This document shows, in pieces, positions 18,233 through 27,951 of a stretch of DNA of 64,000 nucleotides; positions within the stretch are counted from its first letter, which is position 1, and every line of letters starts with the position of its first letter. A program made the translations under genes and the position numbers. The DNA is taken from assembly GCA_034926605.1 (NCBI GenBank), contig JAYFQV010000013.1:1-64000 (forward strand), read 5' to 3'. This DNA is from CALXXL01 sp034926605 (lineage in GTDB: Bacteria; Verrucomicrobiota; Lentisphaeria; Victivallales; Victivallaceae). The notes under the pieces are model-generated. The model saw nothing but the letters and a program-made list of their open reading frames with translations, did no database searches and was not told the origin of the DNA.

Positions 18233-20769
18233 GCGAAGACAACCTTACCCCGATGATGCGGCAGTACCGCGCAGCCAAGGCCGACATACCGGCCGACGCT
18301 ATATTGCTGTTCCGCCTCGGGGACTTCTATGAAATGTTTTTCGAAGACGCCTCCCGCGCCAGCGCCATACTTGATATTGTCCTTACCCGCCGTCAGAACC
18401 TGCCGATGTGCGGCTTCCCCTATCACAACCTCGAAGTCCAGCTGCCCAAACTGCTGGCCGCCGGAGTCAAGGTGGCGATAGCCGAACAGCTGGAAGACCC
18501 GAAACTGGCAAAGGGCATCGTCAAGCGGGCCATCACCCGGGTCATCACCCCCGGCACCGTGCTGGAGTCCAGTGTGCTCTCGCCGGGATGCAACAACTTC
18601 CTGTGTTCTCTGTGCAAGGGAAAAAGCGGGCTCGCGGTGGCGGCGCTGGACATCTCCACCGGCGAATTCTCAATACAGCAGTTTGCAAACGCCGAACAGG
18701 CGGAAAATGAACTGAACCGGCTCGGCGCCCGTGAATGCATCGTGCCGAACGCCATGCTGAATGAACTCACCACCGACTCCGCGCCGGTACATCTGCGCGA
18801 CAACGCCGCCTTCACGCCGGTAGACGATTATCTGTTCGAACCGGCCGCCGCCGCCGAATTTCTCGAGAAACACTTCAAGGTCGCCTCGCTGGACGGCTTC
18901 GGATGCCGCAACGCCCCGCTGCTGGTCTCCGCCGCCGGGGCGGTATTGTGCTACGCGGTGGAAAACCTCCGGCAGGATGCCCGGCATGTGACCGGACTGC
19001 GGGTGCGCCACGCATTCGAGATAATGGAGCTTGACGCGGCGTCGCAGCGCAATCTGGAACTGGTGGAGCCGATGTTCGGCACCGACCGTTCGGCCACGCT
19101 GCTGGGAGTGCTCGACCGTACCTCCACCCCGATGGGCAGCCGGCTGCTGCGCAGCTGGATACTGCGCCCGCTGGCGGTGCGCGACGCGATACTGCGCCGC
19201 CTCGACGCGGTGGAAAAGCTGCTGACCGACGTGCTGACCTTGTCTGAAATCCGTGAAACGCTGGGCGTGGTTCGCGACCTCGAACGCATCGTGGCCCGCC
19301 TGAACCTCGGCACCGCCAACGCGCGCGATCTGCTCATGCTGGCCGCCTCGCTCGAAGCTCTGCCCGGAATAAAAATACTGCTTTCGGGGTTCGACACCCC
19401 GCTTCTTAACGACCTGTCCTCCGCCGTCACCCCCCTCCCCGAACTGGCCGCCGAACTGCGCCGGGCGATCGTCGACGACCCGCCGCTGGCACTGACCGAC
19501 GGCGGCCTCATCCGCGACGGCTACGATGCAAAACTGGACGAACTGCGCAGCGCCGCCACCGAGGGAAAATCCTGGCTGGCCGACATTCAGGCGCGCGAAC
19601 AGGAACGCACCGGAATAAGGACTCTGAAAGTCAAATTCAACTCCGTATTCGGCTACTACATCGAGGTCAGCAAGTCCTACCTCGACATGGTGCCGGAAGA
19701 CTATGTGCGCAAGCAGACCACCACCAACGGCGAACGATTCATCACCCCGGAACTCAAGGAATTGGAAAGCAAGATACTCGGAGCCGAGGAAAAGTCCAAG
19801 GCGCTGGAGTTCCAGCTTTTCCAGCAATTGCGCGAACTGGCGCTTCCGCATACCCCGGACATCCAGGGTACCGCGCAGGCGCTGGCGGCGCTGGACGCCC
19901 TTTGTTCGTTCGCCGACTGTGCACGGCTCCGCGGCTATGCCCGCCCGCACATCACCGACGATGCGACTTTGAGCATACACGCCGGCCGGCATCCGGTGCT
20001 GGACGTGACCATGACCGCCGAACGCTTCATACCGAACGACGTCGGCATGGACGGCGACCTCAACCGCATGATGATAATCACCGGCCCCAACATGGCCGGA
20101 AAATCCACCTATATCCGCCAGACCGCGCTCCTGGTGCTGATGGCGCAGGCCGGTTCGTTCATTCCGGCGGAGGAGGCCACGATCGGTCTGGTGGACCGCA
20201 TCTTCACCCGGGTCGGCGCGGCGGACGACCTGAACCGGGGGCAAAGCACCTTCATGGTGGAGATGAGCGAAACCGCCAACATACTGAACCATGCCACCGC
20301 CAAAAGCCTGGTGATACTGGACGAGATCGGGCGCGGCACCAGCACGTTCGACGGACTGAGCCTGGCCTGGAGCATCGCCGAATTCCTGCATGACGAGGCG
20401 AAATGCCGAACCCAGTTCGCCACCCACTACCATGAGCTTACCGGTCTGGCCCAGACCCGGAGCGGAGTTAAAAACTATCTGGTGGCGGTCAAGGAGTACG
20501 GCGACAAGGTTATCTTCATGCGCCAGATAGTGCCAGGCGGCGCCGACAAAAGCTACGGCATCTATGTGGCTCAGCTGGCTGGTCTGCCGCCGGCGGTGGT
20601 GGCGCGCGCCAAAGTGATACTGGAGGCGCTGGAGGATTCCTCCGCCAAGATCGACGAAAAACTGGCCGCAGCCGACGGTTCGCGCAAGCGCGGCCTCACA
20701 CTGCACCGTAAAAAAGCCACCGGCGAAACCGAGGAAGAGTTCCTGCCCTTCCAGCCGACTCTATTGTAG
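18229..20769 (+). CDS. mutS: DNA mismatch repair protein MutS
   Basis: 846 residues. Mismatch-recognition motif GDFYEMFFEDA at about residues 27-37; connector, lever and clamp regions follow; the ATPase domain has Walker A GPNMAGKSTY at about 619-628, DDLNRGQSTFMVEM, the Walker B LVILDEIGRGTST and TQFATHYHELT. The end lacks a recognisable beta-clamp motif by eye. Start at 18229 overlaps the preceding stop by 4 bp; the frame is open much further upstream, but that is a shadow of the HprK-like gene. No mutL in the window. Confidence 0.95.
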   Translation: MSEDNLTPMMRQYRAAKADIPADAILLFRLGDFYEMFFEDASRASAILDIVLTRRQNLPMCGFPYHNLEVQLPKLLAAGVKVAIAEQLEDPKLAKGIVKRAITRVITPGTVLESSVLSPGCNNFLCSLCKGKSGLAVAALDISTGEFSIQQFANAEQAENELNRLGARECIVPNAMLNELTTDSAPVHLRDNAAFTPVDDYLFEPAAAAEFLEKHFKVASLDGFGCRNAPLLVSAAGAVLCYAVENLRQDARHVTGLRVRHAFEIMELDAASQRNLELVEPMFGTDRSATLLGVLDRTSTPMGSRLLRSWILRPLAVRDAILRRLDAVEKLLTDVLTLSEIRETLGVVRDLERIVARLNLGTANARDLLMLAASLEALPGIKILLSGFDTPLLNDLSSAVTPLPELAAELRRAIVDDPPLALTDGGLIRDGYDAKLDELRSAATEGKSWLADIQAREQERTGIRTLKVKFNSVFGYYIEVSKSYLDMVPEDYVRKQTTTNGERFITPELKELESKILGAEEKSKALEFQLFQQLRELALPHTPDIQGTAQALAALDALCSFADCARLRGYARPHITDDATLSIHAGRHPVLDVTMTAERFIPNDVGMDGDLNRMMIITGPNMAGKSTYIRQTALLVLMAQAGSFIPAEEATIGLVDRIFTRVGAADDLNRGQSTFMVEMSETANILNHATAKSLVILDEIGRGTSTFDGLSLAWSIAEFLHDEAKCRTQFATHYHELTGLAQTRSGVKNYLVAVKEYGDKVIFMRQIVPGGADKSYGIYVAQLAGLPPAVVARAKVILEALEDSSAKIDEKLAAADGSRKRGLTLHRKKATGETEEEFLPFQPTLL

Positions 20770-20779
20770 GTTGAACTCT

Positions 20780-21538
20780 ATGGGACTGTCAATACAGACT
20801 TTCAACTTCGGCGATGTCCGGGTGACCTCGATGTACGAAGGAGACTTCGGGTTGCCGGCGAAAGCCTTCACTGGCGCCGACGCCGGCGCAATCAATGAAC
20901 TGCTGCCTTCCGGTTCCACTCCGTGCCCGATAATATCGTATCTGGTTAAGGCGGAAGGCCGCCTGATGCTGGTGGACGCCGGAAACGGAGCATTGCCGGA
21001 GCTGCTGGAACTCTGCGGAACCGCCCCCGATGCGATCGACGCGGTGATGCTCACCCACATGCACCCGGATCACATCGCCGGGCTGCTGGCCGACGACCGC
21101 GCCTTTCTGCCTCGCGCCACGTTTTTCGCGGCGGCGGCGGAAACCGCCTATTGGCTGGGGAAGCCGCCCCGCGACTCCGCCATGCAGCGCGCGGTGCTGA
21201 AAAAATACGCAGGCAGAGTACGAACGTTCGAACCGGACATGCCGCTGGAAACCGGTTTCATCCCCCGCGAGGCGTCCGGCCACACTCCCGGCCACACCGT
21301 ATTCGAATACGGCAGCCTGCTCTTCACCGGCGATCTAGTGCACGCGGCGGAACTCCAGCTGGTCCGCCCAGAGGTTTCCTCGGTCATTGAAACCGACATG
21401 ACGGCTTCGGAAGCCAACCGCCGCAAATATTACACCCTCGCCGCGAAGCGCGGCATGACCGTATTCGGGGCCCATCTGCCACGCCCCGGCGCAGCCCGCG
21501 TAAGGATTTCAGAAGACGCCTTTATCCTAACCCCATAA
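20780..21538 (+). CDS. MBL-fold metallo-hydrolase
   Basis: 252 residues from the ATG at 20780 (a TTG at 20771 is also in frame). Metallo-beta-lactamase fold with the zinc motif THMHPDHIAG (HxHxDH), a later H in HTPGHTVFEYG, D in LFTGDLVHA and a C-terminal VFGAHLP. Closest in style to the AHL-lactonase/glyoxalase-II-like group. Substrate not identifiable. Ten bp after mutS and 14 bp before the next gene, so probably in the same transcript. Confidence 0.85.
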   Translation: MGLSIQTFNFGDVRVTSMYEGDFGLPAKAFTGADAGAINELLPSGSTPCPIISYLVKAEGRLMLVDAGNGALPELLELCGTAPDAIDAVMLTHMHPDHIAGLLADDRAFLPRATFFAAAAETAYWLGKPPRDSAMQRAVLKKYAGRVRTFEPDMPLETGFIPREASGHTPGHTVFEYGSLLFTGDLVHAAELQLVRPEVSSVIETDMTASEANRRKYYTLAAKRGMTVFGAHLPRPGAARVRISEDAFILTP

Positions 21539-21552
21539 AACGGAGACCTGCG

Positions 21553-23541
21553 ATGAATGGGAACCTGGTTCTGATCGGTTCCGACGGCGGCGACTTCGCC
21601 GAATTCTGCACTCAAAACAAACTGCCGTTCGAGGTGACTTCCGATGCCGCAAAGGCATTCGCCGATGCCGGAAAATCCGGCGCGGTCATCCTGCTGGCCG
21701 AGAATTTCCCGGTTACAACGGCAGTTCCCGGCGCATGGCGGAAAGCGGCCGAACGCGGCGTACGCATGTTCATCGAATGCCCGGAAGAGCTGGACGGGAT
21801 CGAGTTCTCCGGCCCGGTGCGCCGCACCACCTTCGAACGTACGGTGGCAATGCCCGGCAAAAGAATCCCCGGGCTTGAGGAAAACACCATATTGCTCCAG
21901 CACGGTTCCTGCGTACGGACGGTGGCTTCCGAAGTGACACCATGGCTGTCCGCCTCGCGGGTTGCCGGCTACCGCCGCGCGGTGTTCGGCGTAGACGGAG
22001 AAACCATTCCACTGCTGTTCATGCATCCGGACCATCCCAATGTGCTGGTGTCCAATACCAGATTTTCAAATTTCATCACCGCCCGCTTCGCCCCGCAGTG
22101 CGACTGGCTCAAGGTGATCGGCGCCATCATCGAATTTCTGCTGCCGCACTGCCGGATATCCGCCCCGGACTACCGCATGGCGGTACGCCCCTACTTCCGC
22201 GACCACGCTCCGATCATCCATTCCGACGAGCGCGCCGCCATGCTCCGCAACCTGAAATTCATGAACGACCAGATGCTTACGCGCATCCACGAGCACGGCA
22301 TGGGCGTGGCCGAAGGGTTCGATTCCGAGATCGGCTGCGACGGCAGCCAGCTACGCCGCACACTGAACCGCAGCGACTGCACCGGCGAGGTCGGCCTGAC
22401 TCTCGCGCTTGCCTGGAAAGCCACCGGCAACCTGTTCTGGCGGGATTACGCCTCCCAAATACTCGAAGGCATGTTCAACGCCGACAACCGCTGGACCGAT
22501 CCGGCCTCGCCGTTGTACGGACAGTTCCGTTTCTACGAACGCAACCAGGCCTGCTATGCCAGCGGCAACGGCCGCAGCTGCCTGTCCGCCATCATTGCGG
22601 GCGAACTGCTGGGCCAAAGCGACTGGTACCGCGACTGTCTGATCAACCTGCTCACCTCCTGGCGGCTGACCGGCGGCAACGGATTCCGGCGGCCGAGATT
22701 CGACGACCCGGAGTCGTTCAGGGAACACTCCGTGGAATTCTACCGCGGCGAGGATTTCGTTCATCTCAGTCCCCACTATCAGGCATCCCATCTGGCCGCG
22801 TTTCTGGCCGGCTGGAAGCTGACCGGTTTCTCCGGATTCAGGGATTGCGCCGAACGCGCCGCCGACATGATGATGGCCTCATATCCGAAATTGCGCTGGA
22901 CAAACGGCCAAAGTCAGGAAGTGGCGCGGCTGGTCATGCTGCTGGCATGGCTGGTACGGGCGGAAGCCACACCGGCCCACATCGAATATCTCGACCGGGT
23001 GATCGCCGACGTGAAAAGACTGATGCAGCCGTGCGGCGCCATCGCCGAAGAGATGGGCGATCTGTCGATGGGCGACTTTCCGGCGCCGCAGTCCAACGCC
23101 GCCTACGGCACCACCGAGGCGGCGCTGATCCAGGCCAACGGCGACCCGGCCTGCGACCTGCTCTACACCGCCAATTACATGCTCATCGGCCTCCACGAGG
23201 CGGCCGCCGCCTGTCCGGACCGCCAGGAATATCGCGAACTCGAAGACCGTCTCTGCCGTTTCATCTGCCGCATCCAGGTGCACAGCACCGCCCGGCCGGA
23301 GCTGGACGGCGCGTGGATGCGCGGCTTCGACTGGGAACTGTGGGAATATTTCGGCAGTTCGGCCGATACCGGATGGGGCGCGTGGAGCATCGAAAGCGGC
23401 TGGACAAACAGCTGGATATCCTCAACACTGGCGCTGCGCGGACTCGGCATTTCGCTGTGGGAACTGATTCCGCCGGACAAACTGACCGGACTGCTGCCGG
23501 AGGTGCTCGCCGAACTCGACCGGCAAACCCCTTCCCGTTGA
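21553..23541 (+). CDS. Large cytoplasmic protein with six-hairpin-glycosidase-like half
   Basis: 662 residues, no signal peptide. The first about 190 residues look like a small alpha/beta domain of the glutamine-amidotransferase/ThuA type (LVLIGSDGGDF, GAVILLAENFP). From about residue 200 the sequence becomes helical with repeated aromatic/Gly motifs (GEVGLTLALAWKATGN, FYERNQACYASGNGRSC, GWGAWSIESGWTNSW) that resemble (alpha/alpha)6 six-hairpin glycosidases and lyases. The assignment is by pattern only. It shares a transcript with mutS and the MBL gene, but a link to repair is not implied; the sugar operon lies just beyond, convergent. Confidence 0.55.
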   Translation: MNGNLVLIGSDGGDFAEFCTQNKLPFEVTSDAAKAFADAGKSGAVILLAENFPVTTAVPGAWRKAAERGVRMFIECPEELDGIEFSGPVRRTTFERTVAMPGKRIPGLEENTILLQHGSCVRTVASEVTPWLSASRVAGYRRAVFGVDGETIPLLFMHPDHPNVLVSNTRFSNFITARFAPQCDWLKVIGAIIEFLLPHCRISAPDYRMAVRPYFRDHAPIIHSDERAAMLRNLKFMNDQMLTRIHEHGMGVAEGFDSEIGCDGSQLRRTLNRSDCTGEVGLTLALAWKATGNLFWRDYASQILEGMFNADNRWTDPASPLYGQFRFYERNQACYASGNGRSCLSAIIAGELLGQSDWYRDCLINLLTSWRLTGGNGFRRPRFDDPESFREHSVEFYRGEDFVHLSPHYQASHLAAFLAGWKLTGFSGFRDCAERAADMMMASYPKLRWTNGQSQEVARLVMLLAWLVRAEATPAHIEYLDRVIADVKRLMQPCGAIAEEMGDLSMGDFPAPQSNAAYGTTEAALIQANGDPACDLLYTANYMLIGLHEAAAACPDRQEYRELEDRLCRFICRIQVHSTARPELDGAWMRGFDWELWEYFGSSADTGWGAWSIESGWTNSWISSTLALRGLGISLWELIPPDKLTGLLPEVLAELDRQTPSR

Positions 23542-23609
23542 ATCGGAAAAAAACCACCCGGGTCCGCGGCGCCGCTCGACGCGGACGGGCAAACCCGGAT
23601 GGAAGAGGG

Positions 23610-24362
23610 TCAGAGATGCATTCCGCCATCCACCGGGATGTCGGCGCCATTGATGTAGCTGCCGGCTTCGGAAGCCAGCAGCAGCGCCAGTGCGGCGCAG
23701 TCCTCCGCCGTGCCGAACCGGGCGGCGGGGATAAGTCCCATGATCTGAGCCGCGGCCGTTTCGTTGGAGAGAACCTCCCGGTTGCGGTCGGTGGCGATCA
23801 CGCCGGGAGCGATATTGTTGGCGGTGATGCCGTATTTGGCATAAATCCTTGCCACGCCCATAATCACATTGTTCTGCGCGGCCTTGGTAGCGGCGTAGAC
23901 GGCCAGTCTGGCGGCGGGCCGGTACTGATTGACGCTGCCCAACGATATGATCCGGCCGAAGCCGCGTTCCCTCATGCCGGGCAGGAAAGCGCGAACAAGT
24001 TCGATCGACGCGCGCACGTTGGCGTGAAATTCGCGGTCGAACTCGTCATAGTTGAAATCCTCCACCGTCATGTAAGTCTGCACGGAGGCGTTGAGCACCA
24101 GAATATCGATGCCGCCCGCCGCCGCGGCCAGCCTGCGTATCCCCTCTTCCGAGGATACGTCGGCGGCGACCGCTTCGCACGAGAGCCCTTTGGCGGCAGC
24201 CGTCTTTACCGACAGCTCCAGCTTTTCGGACATCTCGATGCCGTGAAAGACCACATGCGCCCCGGCCTCGGCCATCAGCATGGCGACGGCATGGCCGATG
24301 CCGCGGCTGGAACCGGTTACCAGCGCCCGTTTGCCGTGGAGACTGAATATGTTTTTCAGCAT
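23610..24362 (-). CDS. SDR-family oxidoreductase
   Basis: 250 residues of classical short-chain dehydrogenase/reductase: NAD(P)-binding TGSSRGIG (residues 17-24), LVLNASV (NNAG-like), catalytic Ser in SLGSVNQ, and YAATK (Tyr/Lys) with the family's ending YINGADIPVDGGMHL. Resembles gluconate 5-dehydrogenase and 3-oxoacyl-ACP reductase types; in this operon, oxidation or reduction of a sugar acid is the likelier job. Last gene of the IclR-headed operon, 109 bp after the xylanase; that gap has a short hairpin but no T run. Confidence 0.88.
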   Translation of the reverse strand: MLKNIFSLHGKRALVTGSSRGIGHAVAMLMAEAGAHVVFHGIEMSEKLELSVKTAAAKGLSCEAVAADVSSEEGIRRLAAAAGGIDILVLNASVQTYMTVEDFNYDEFDREFHANVRASIELVRAFLPGMRERGFGRIISLGSVNQYRPAARLAVYAATKAAQNNVIMGVARIYAKYGITANNIAPGVIATDRNREVLSNETAAAQIMGLIPAARFGTAEDCAALALLLASEAGSYINGADIPVDGGMHL

Positions 24363-24471
24363 GTTCCATCCCTTTCATCCGTTGCCGGAGCCACCCTTTC
24401 CGGCGCAGCTCCGGACGACTTGCGCCGCCCGGAGTAGCGCGCGGTGGGTCCACCCACGGCTCAGGATATGA

Positions 24472-25803
24472 TTATATGGTGAGCCGATATTCGTTGCAGC
24501 TGTTCTTGGAAAGCACGGTTTTGCGCTCTACGCATTTGCCGTCGACGGTGATTTCCATGTCGTAGTCGCCGTAGAAGCCGTTCCAGTCGGCCACGCCGTC
24601 GGCGTCGGTTTCCGCCACGGTTTCGGTGTGCCACTCATGGTTGATGAGCTGGTCGAGCACCTTGTAGGCGGGTTTCTCGTCCATATCCCTGCCGATAAGC
24701 CCGGCGTCGAAATCGCTTTCGGAACCGAAAGCGGTCTTGTCGCACATGTTCCACCAGACCACCGACTCCATCTTTTCGTGGCTGAACCACATGCGATAGA
24801 ACTTCCGCAGCAGGTATGCCTGCAGCTCCTCGCCCTCGCTGCGGGGAAGCTCGGGATAGGTCGGCAGCGAAACCTCGGTGATATGGATCGGAATGCCGAG
24901 TTTGGCATACTGATCCAGCACGTTGAAGTGATAATAGGGGTCGAAGTAGCAGTGGGCGCAGCCGCCGGAGGCGACCTCCTCGACCTTGGCATACATATGG
25001 AACTGCAGCCCGATGCCGCCGAGACGCGCACCGCGATCAAGCAGACTCCGGCACAGCAGATGCATCGGGGAATTGTCGTAATGAAACGGCTGATAGGCGA
25101 TGTTCTGGCCGTCGTTGTAGCACAGTTCGGTGTAGTTCGGGAAATACTTCTCCGCGAGTTTGAACACCAGATAGACGTAGTCCTGCGGCACGCACGACCA
25201 ACCGATCTTGGTGAACCAGCGTGGATAGGAGAAAGCCTCGTTCACCGCGTCCCAGATGGTGACGGTTTCGCCGTAGCGCCCGGCCAGATCGGCGATACGC
25301 TTCTCGATCAACACCATCAGTTCCTTGGTGTTTTTGGGAATCCACGACGGCACGAAATTGTCACAGAACAGCCAGTGCCCCTTCGGGCGAATGCCATTTT
25401 CCAGACACCACTTCACCGCCGTGTCGGTGGGCGGACGGCGCGGGATCACCGCGCTGTCGGCGCCGTAACGCGGCTTGCCCTGCTCCGGTTCCAGCGTATC
25501 CCAGTAGAACGGGATAGTGCCGTGATTGAAAACCCGCTTGAAGTAGGTCTCAAAAGCGCGGTTCTGCGCTTCGGATTCGAAGTCCTGCAGTTTGAACAGA
25601 TTGGCGCCGAACAGAAATTCGTGCTTGGTCTGGGTGAGCTTGATCCTGGCGTTGGCGTACGGTTTCTCCTCCGCGTTGGAGAGGACGAACCGGCCCCATC
25701 CCATGCGATGGCGGCGAATGTCAAGCTCGATGCGCTCCTCAATGCCGCCGCGCGGCCTGTCCATTTCGCGCGTGATGGACTTGATGATTTCCTTGGAATC
25801 CAT
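24472..25803 (-). CDS. GH10 family glycoside hydrolase (xylanase type), intracellular
   Basis: 443 residues. GH10 barrel with substrate-binding KGHWLFCDNFVPSW (KGHxLxW-like), acid/base Glu189 in WDAVNEA and nucleophile Glu310 in HITEVSLP; VWWNMCDKTAF near the end corresponds to the WG strand. There is no signal peptide and no carbohydrate-binding module, so it should act on imported xylo-oligosaccharides or glycosides rather than polymer. A C-terminal about 60-residue beta-rich tail follows. ATG at 25803 has a GAGGG Shine-Dalgarno. A longer upstream frame overlaps the RraA gene and is rejected. Confidence 0.88.
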   Translation of the reverse strand: MDSKEIIKSITREMDRPRGGIEERIELDIRRHRMGWGRFVLSNAEEKPYANARIKLTQTKHEFLFGANLFKLQDFESEAQNRAFETYFKRVFNHGTIPFYWDTLEPEQGKPRYGADSAVIPRRPPTDTAVKWCLENGIRPKGHWLFCDNFVPSWIPKNTKELMVLIEKRIADLAGRYGETVTIWDAVNEAFSYPRWFTKIGWSCVPQDYVYLVFKLAEKYFPNYTELCYNDGQNIAYQPFHYDNSPMHLLCRSLLDRGARLGGIGLQFHMYAKVEEVASGGCAHCYFDPYYHFNVLDQYAKLGIPIHITEVSLPTYPELPRSEGEELQAYLLRKFYRMWFSHEKMESVVWWNMCDKTAFGSESDFDAGLIGRDMDEKPAYKVLDQLINHEWHTETVAETDADGVADWNGFYGDYDMEITVDGKCVERKTVLSKNSCNEYRLTI

Positions 25804-25820
25804 TGTGGAAGCCCTCGTGG

Positions 25821-26576
25821 TTAAAAATATCCGCCTTTTTCGATGATCTCGGAGATGGTGTCGCCCTGGCGCACCCAGGAGAAAATATCCACCTCGTTGC
25901 GTTCGATCCCCTCGGCGCGCAGCAGCACGTCGTAGGCGATCTCGCGCGGGATGCACAGCACGCCGTCGATGTCGCCGAAGATGATGTCTCCGGGACGGAC
26001 GGTGACTTTGCCGATCTTGACCGGCACCTGATAATGGGTTATCATGCAGCGGCCAAGCGAACCGTTGCTGGTGCGGTACTTGTAAAAGACCGGGAAGTCC
26101 TGCTCCAGTATCTGCTTGGTGTCGCGGATGCCGCCGGCAATGACCGCGCCGCGAATCTTCTTGGATATCGCGGTGGCGGTCATCACGCCGCCCCAGAGAG
26201 ACGCCTCGGTGTCTTCGGAGGTATCCCACACCACCACGCCTTCCGGCTTCATCTCGTCCAGCATCTGAGCGCGGAAAGTCATCTCGCCCTCGATCATCAC
26301 GTTAGGCGCGCTCTTGACGGTAAACGCCTCGCCGCAAACCACCATCTCGTCACGCAGCGGCATGATTTCGGATGGAAGGTTCTGGTTCAGCAGGCACAGT
26401 TCGCGCATCACATCGTTGATGCAGCCGGTGTAAAGTTTCTCGTAGCGTTCGCAAAGCTCGCTGACGGGAATTGGAATCGAGTTGGATGGAATGTGCTGAC
26501 GGTTCGCGATAAGGCGGTCCAGCTTCATGAGCCCGGCTTCCTTGGCGCGGGTTCTCATATCCTGCAGAGATGGCAT
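25821..26576 (-). CDS. RraA-family protein (HMG/CHA-aldolase-like)
   Basis: 251 residues. Conserved RraA/aldolase core: TGCINDVMREL, GEAFTV, WGGVMTATAISKKIRGAVIAGGIRDTKQI (Arg and Asp of the active loop), PGDIIFGDIDGVLCIPRE. Family members are either class II pyruvate aldolases or inhibitors of RNase E. Here a catabolic aldolase-like role in the sugar-acid pathway is favoured by the neighbours: xylanase, enolase-superfamily dehydratase, SDR and IclR. The first 60 residues exceed the RraA minimum. Confidence 0.8.
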   Translation of the reverse strand: MPSLQDMRTRAKEAGLMKLDRLIANRQHIPSNSIPIPVSELCERYEKLYTGCINDVMRELCLLNQNLPSEIMPLRDEMVVCGEAFTVKSAPNVMIEGEMTFRAQMLDEMKPEGVVVWDTSEDTEASLWGGVMTATAISKKIRGAVIAGGIRDTKQILEQDFPVFYKYRTSNGSLGRCMITHYQVPVKIGKVTVRPGDIIFGDIDGVLCIPREIAYDVLLRAEGIERNEVDIFSWVRQGDTISEIIEKGGYF

Positions 26577-26634
26577 GGTTTATATCCTTTCCTTAGATTA
26601 TATATTACTGCAAGCGTTGTTCTTAATATCCGGC

Positions 26635-27951
26635 CTACGACCACTGGCGGTCGTTGGACCACTCCTTGTCCCACTGTTCGGTGGATTCCCAGGCTATCGG
26701 AAAGTCGGCGTGGAGTTTTTCGGCGATAAGTTCCTCGTTGAGCTCGTCGATGCCGAGGCCGGGTTTGTCCGGCACCGCGATATAGCCGTTTTCGATCTTC
26801 AGGGCCGGTTTGATCAGATCGGCCCACCACGGCACGTCAACCGAATGGACTTCGAGCGCCATGAAGTTGCGGGTGGCCGCCGCCACATGGACCGCCGCCA
26901 GACAGGCTATCGGGCTTTCTGCCATGTGGATGGACATCTGCACACCGTGCTCCTCGGCAAGATCGCCGATCTTTTTGGTCTCCAGAATACCACCGGCGGT
27001 AAGCACGTCGGGGTGGATCACCGCCAGCGCGCCGGATTTCAGCAGCGGCAGGAAGGATTCCTTGAGGTACATGTCCTCGCCGGTGCCGATCGGAGTGGTG
27101 GTGGCGTTGGCCAACTTCACATACTGGTCGGTCATCTGCCACGGCACCGGGTCCTCCATCCAGGCAAGATTGAACTTCTCAAGCCGCTTGGCCAGCTTGA
27201 TGCAGTCCTCGACCGGAATGTGGCCGAGATGGTCGATCGCGATCGGAATTTCATAGCCGGTGACCTCGCGGCAGTCGGCCATATATTTCTCGAGGTAATC
27301 CAGCCCTTTTTCGGTGATATGAATGCCGGTGAACGAATGGGCGGTGTTGAACAGATCGTAGGCCTCGCCGCGCATGGCGCGCGGGTCGATCGAGCCATGC
27401 GGGGTGGAGAACACGGTTTTCTTGTATTCGCGCATCTTCTCCAGGAAGCCGAGCGGCGCGCTGAGTGCGCCGGGAACGTTGATGAGCAGTTCGATGCCAA
27501 GGTCCATCTTAAGAAAGGTATAGCCTTGGTCCATGCGTTCCTTGAGCGCCTTGCCCATGTCGCGGCCGCCGCCTTCGGAGTCGGTGTCGCAATAGATGCG
27601 GACGCTGTCGCGGAATTTGCCGCCCAGCATCTGCCACACCGGCACGCCCCAGGCCTTGCCGGCGATGTCCCACAGCGCCACCTCAATGCCGCAGACGCCG
27701 CCGGCCTGCCGGGAGTCGCCGCCGAACTGCTTGATCCGGCGGAACAGCTTTTCCACATTGCAGGGATTCTCGCCCAGAATGCGGCTCTTTAGCATGGCGG
27801 CATAGGTGCGGCTGGAAGCGTCGCGCACCTCGCCGTAACCCACAATGCCCTGATTGGTGTAGATTTTAATCAGGGTGCAGCGTTTCGGCGCACCGTCGAT
27901 GTCGGCAAACCGCATGTCGGTGATATACAGATTGGAAGGATCGATTTTCAT
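26635..27951 (-). CDS. Mandelate racemase/muconate lactonizing (enolase superfamily) protein, probable sugar-acid dehydratase
   Basis: 438 residues. N-terminal capping domain, then a barrel with three carboxylate metal ligands at Asp240 (AIDHLGH), Glu266 (WMEDPVP) and Glu292 (GTGEDMY), and HPDVLTAGG at 313-321. The second-strand motif FLKMDLG and the later HMAESP match galactonate/gluconate-dehydratase-like members more than racemases with a KxK pair. Likely converts an aldonate or uronate-derived acid to a 2-keto-3-deoxy product that an aldolase could cleave. The ATG overlaps the IclR stop (ATGA), so it is coupled to its regulator. Confidence 0.83.
   Translation of the reverse strand: MKIDPSNLYITDMRFADIDGAPKRCTLIKIYTNQGIVGYGEVRDASSRTYAAMLKSRILGENPCNVEKLFRRIKQFGGDSRQAGGVCGIEVALWDIAGKAWGVPVWQMLGGKFRDSVRIYCDTDSEGGGRDMGKALKERMDQGYTFLKMDLGIELLINVPGALSAPLGFLEKMREYKKTVFSTPHGSIDPRAMRGEAYDLFNTAHSFTGIHITEKGLDYLEKYMADCREVTGYEIPIAIDHLGHIPVEDCIKLAKRLEKFNLAWMEDPVPWQMTDQYVKLANATTTPIGTGEDMYLKESFLPLLKSGALAVIHPDVLTAGGILETKKIGDLAEEHGVQMSIHMAESPIACLAAVHVAAATRNFMALEVHSVDVPWWADLIKPALKIENGYIAVPDKPGLGIDELNEELIAEKLHADFPIAWESTEQWDKEWSNDRQWS

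Noticed and set aside
18670..20706. 678-codon minus-strand ORF opposite mutS
   Set aside because: No family motifs; low-complexity shadow of a GC-rich gene with all MutS motifs on the plus strand.
21942..24437. 831-codon plus-strand ORF across the six-hairpin gene and the SDR gene
   Set aside because: Out of frame with the supported gene and antisense to the SDR; composition is Arg/Pro-rich noise.
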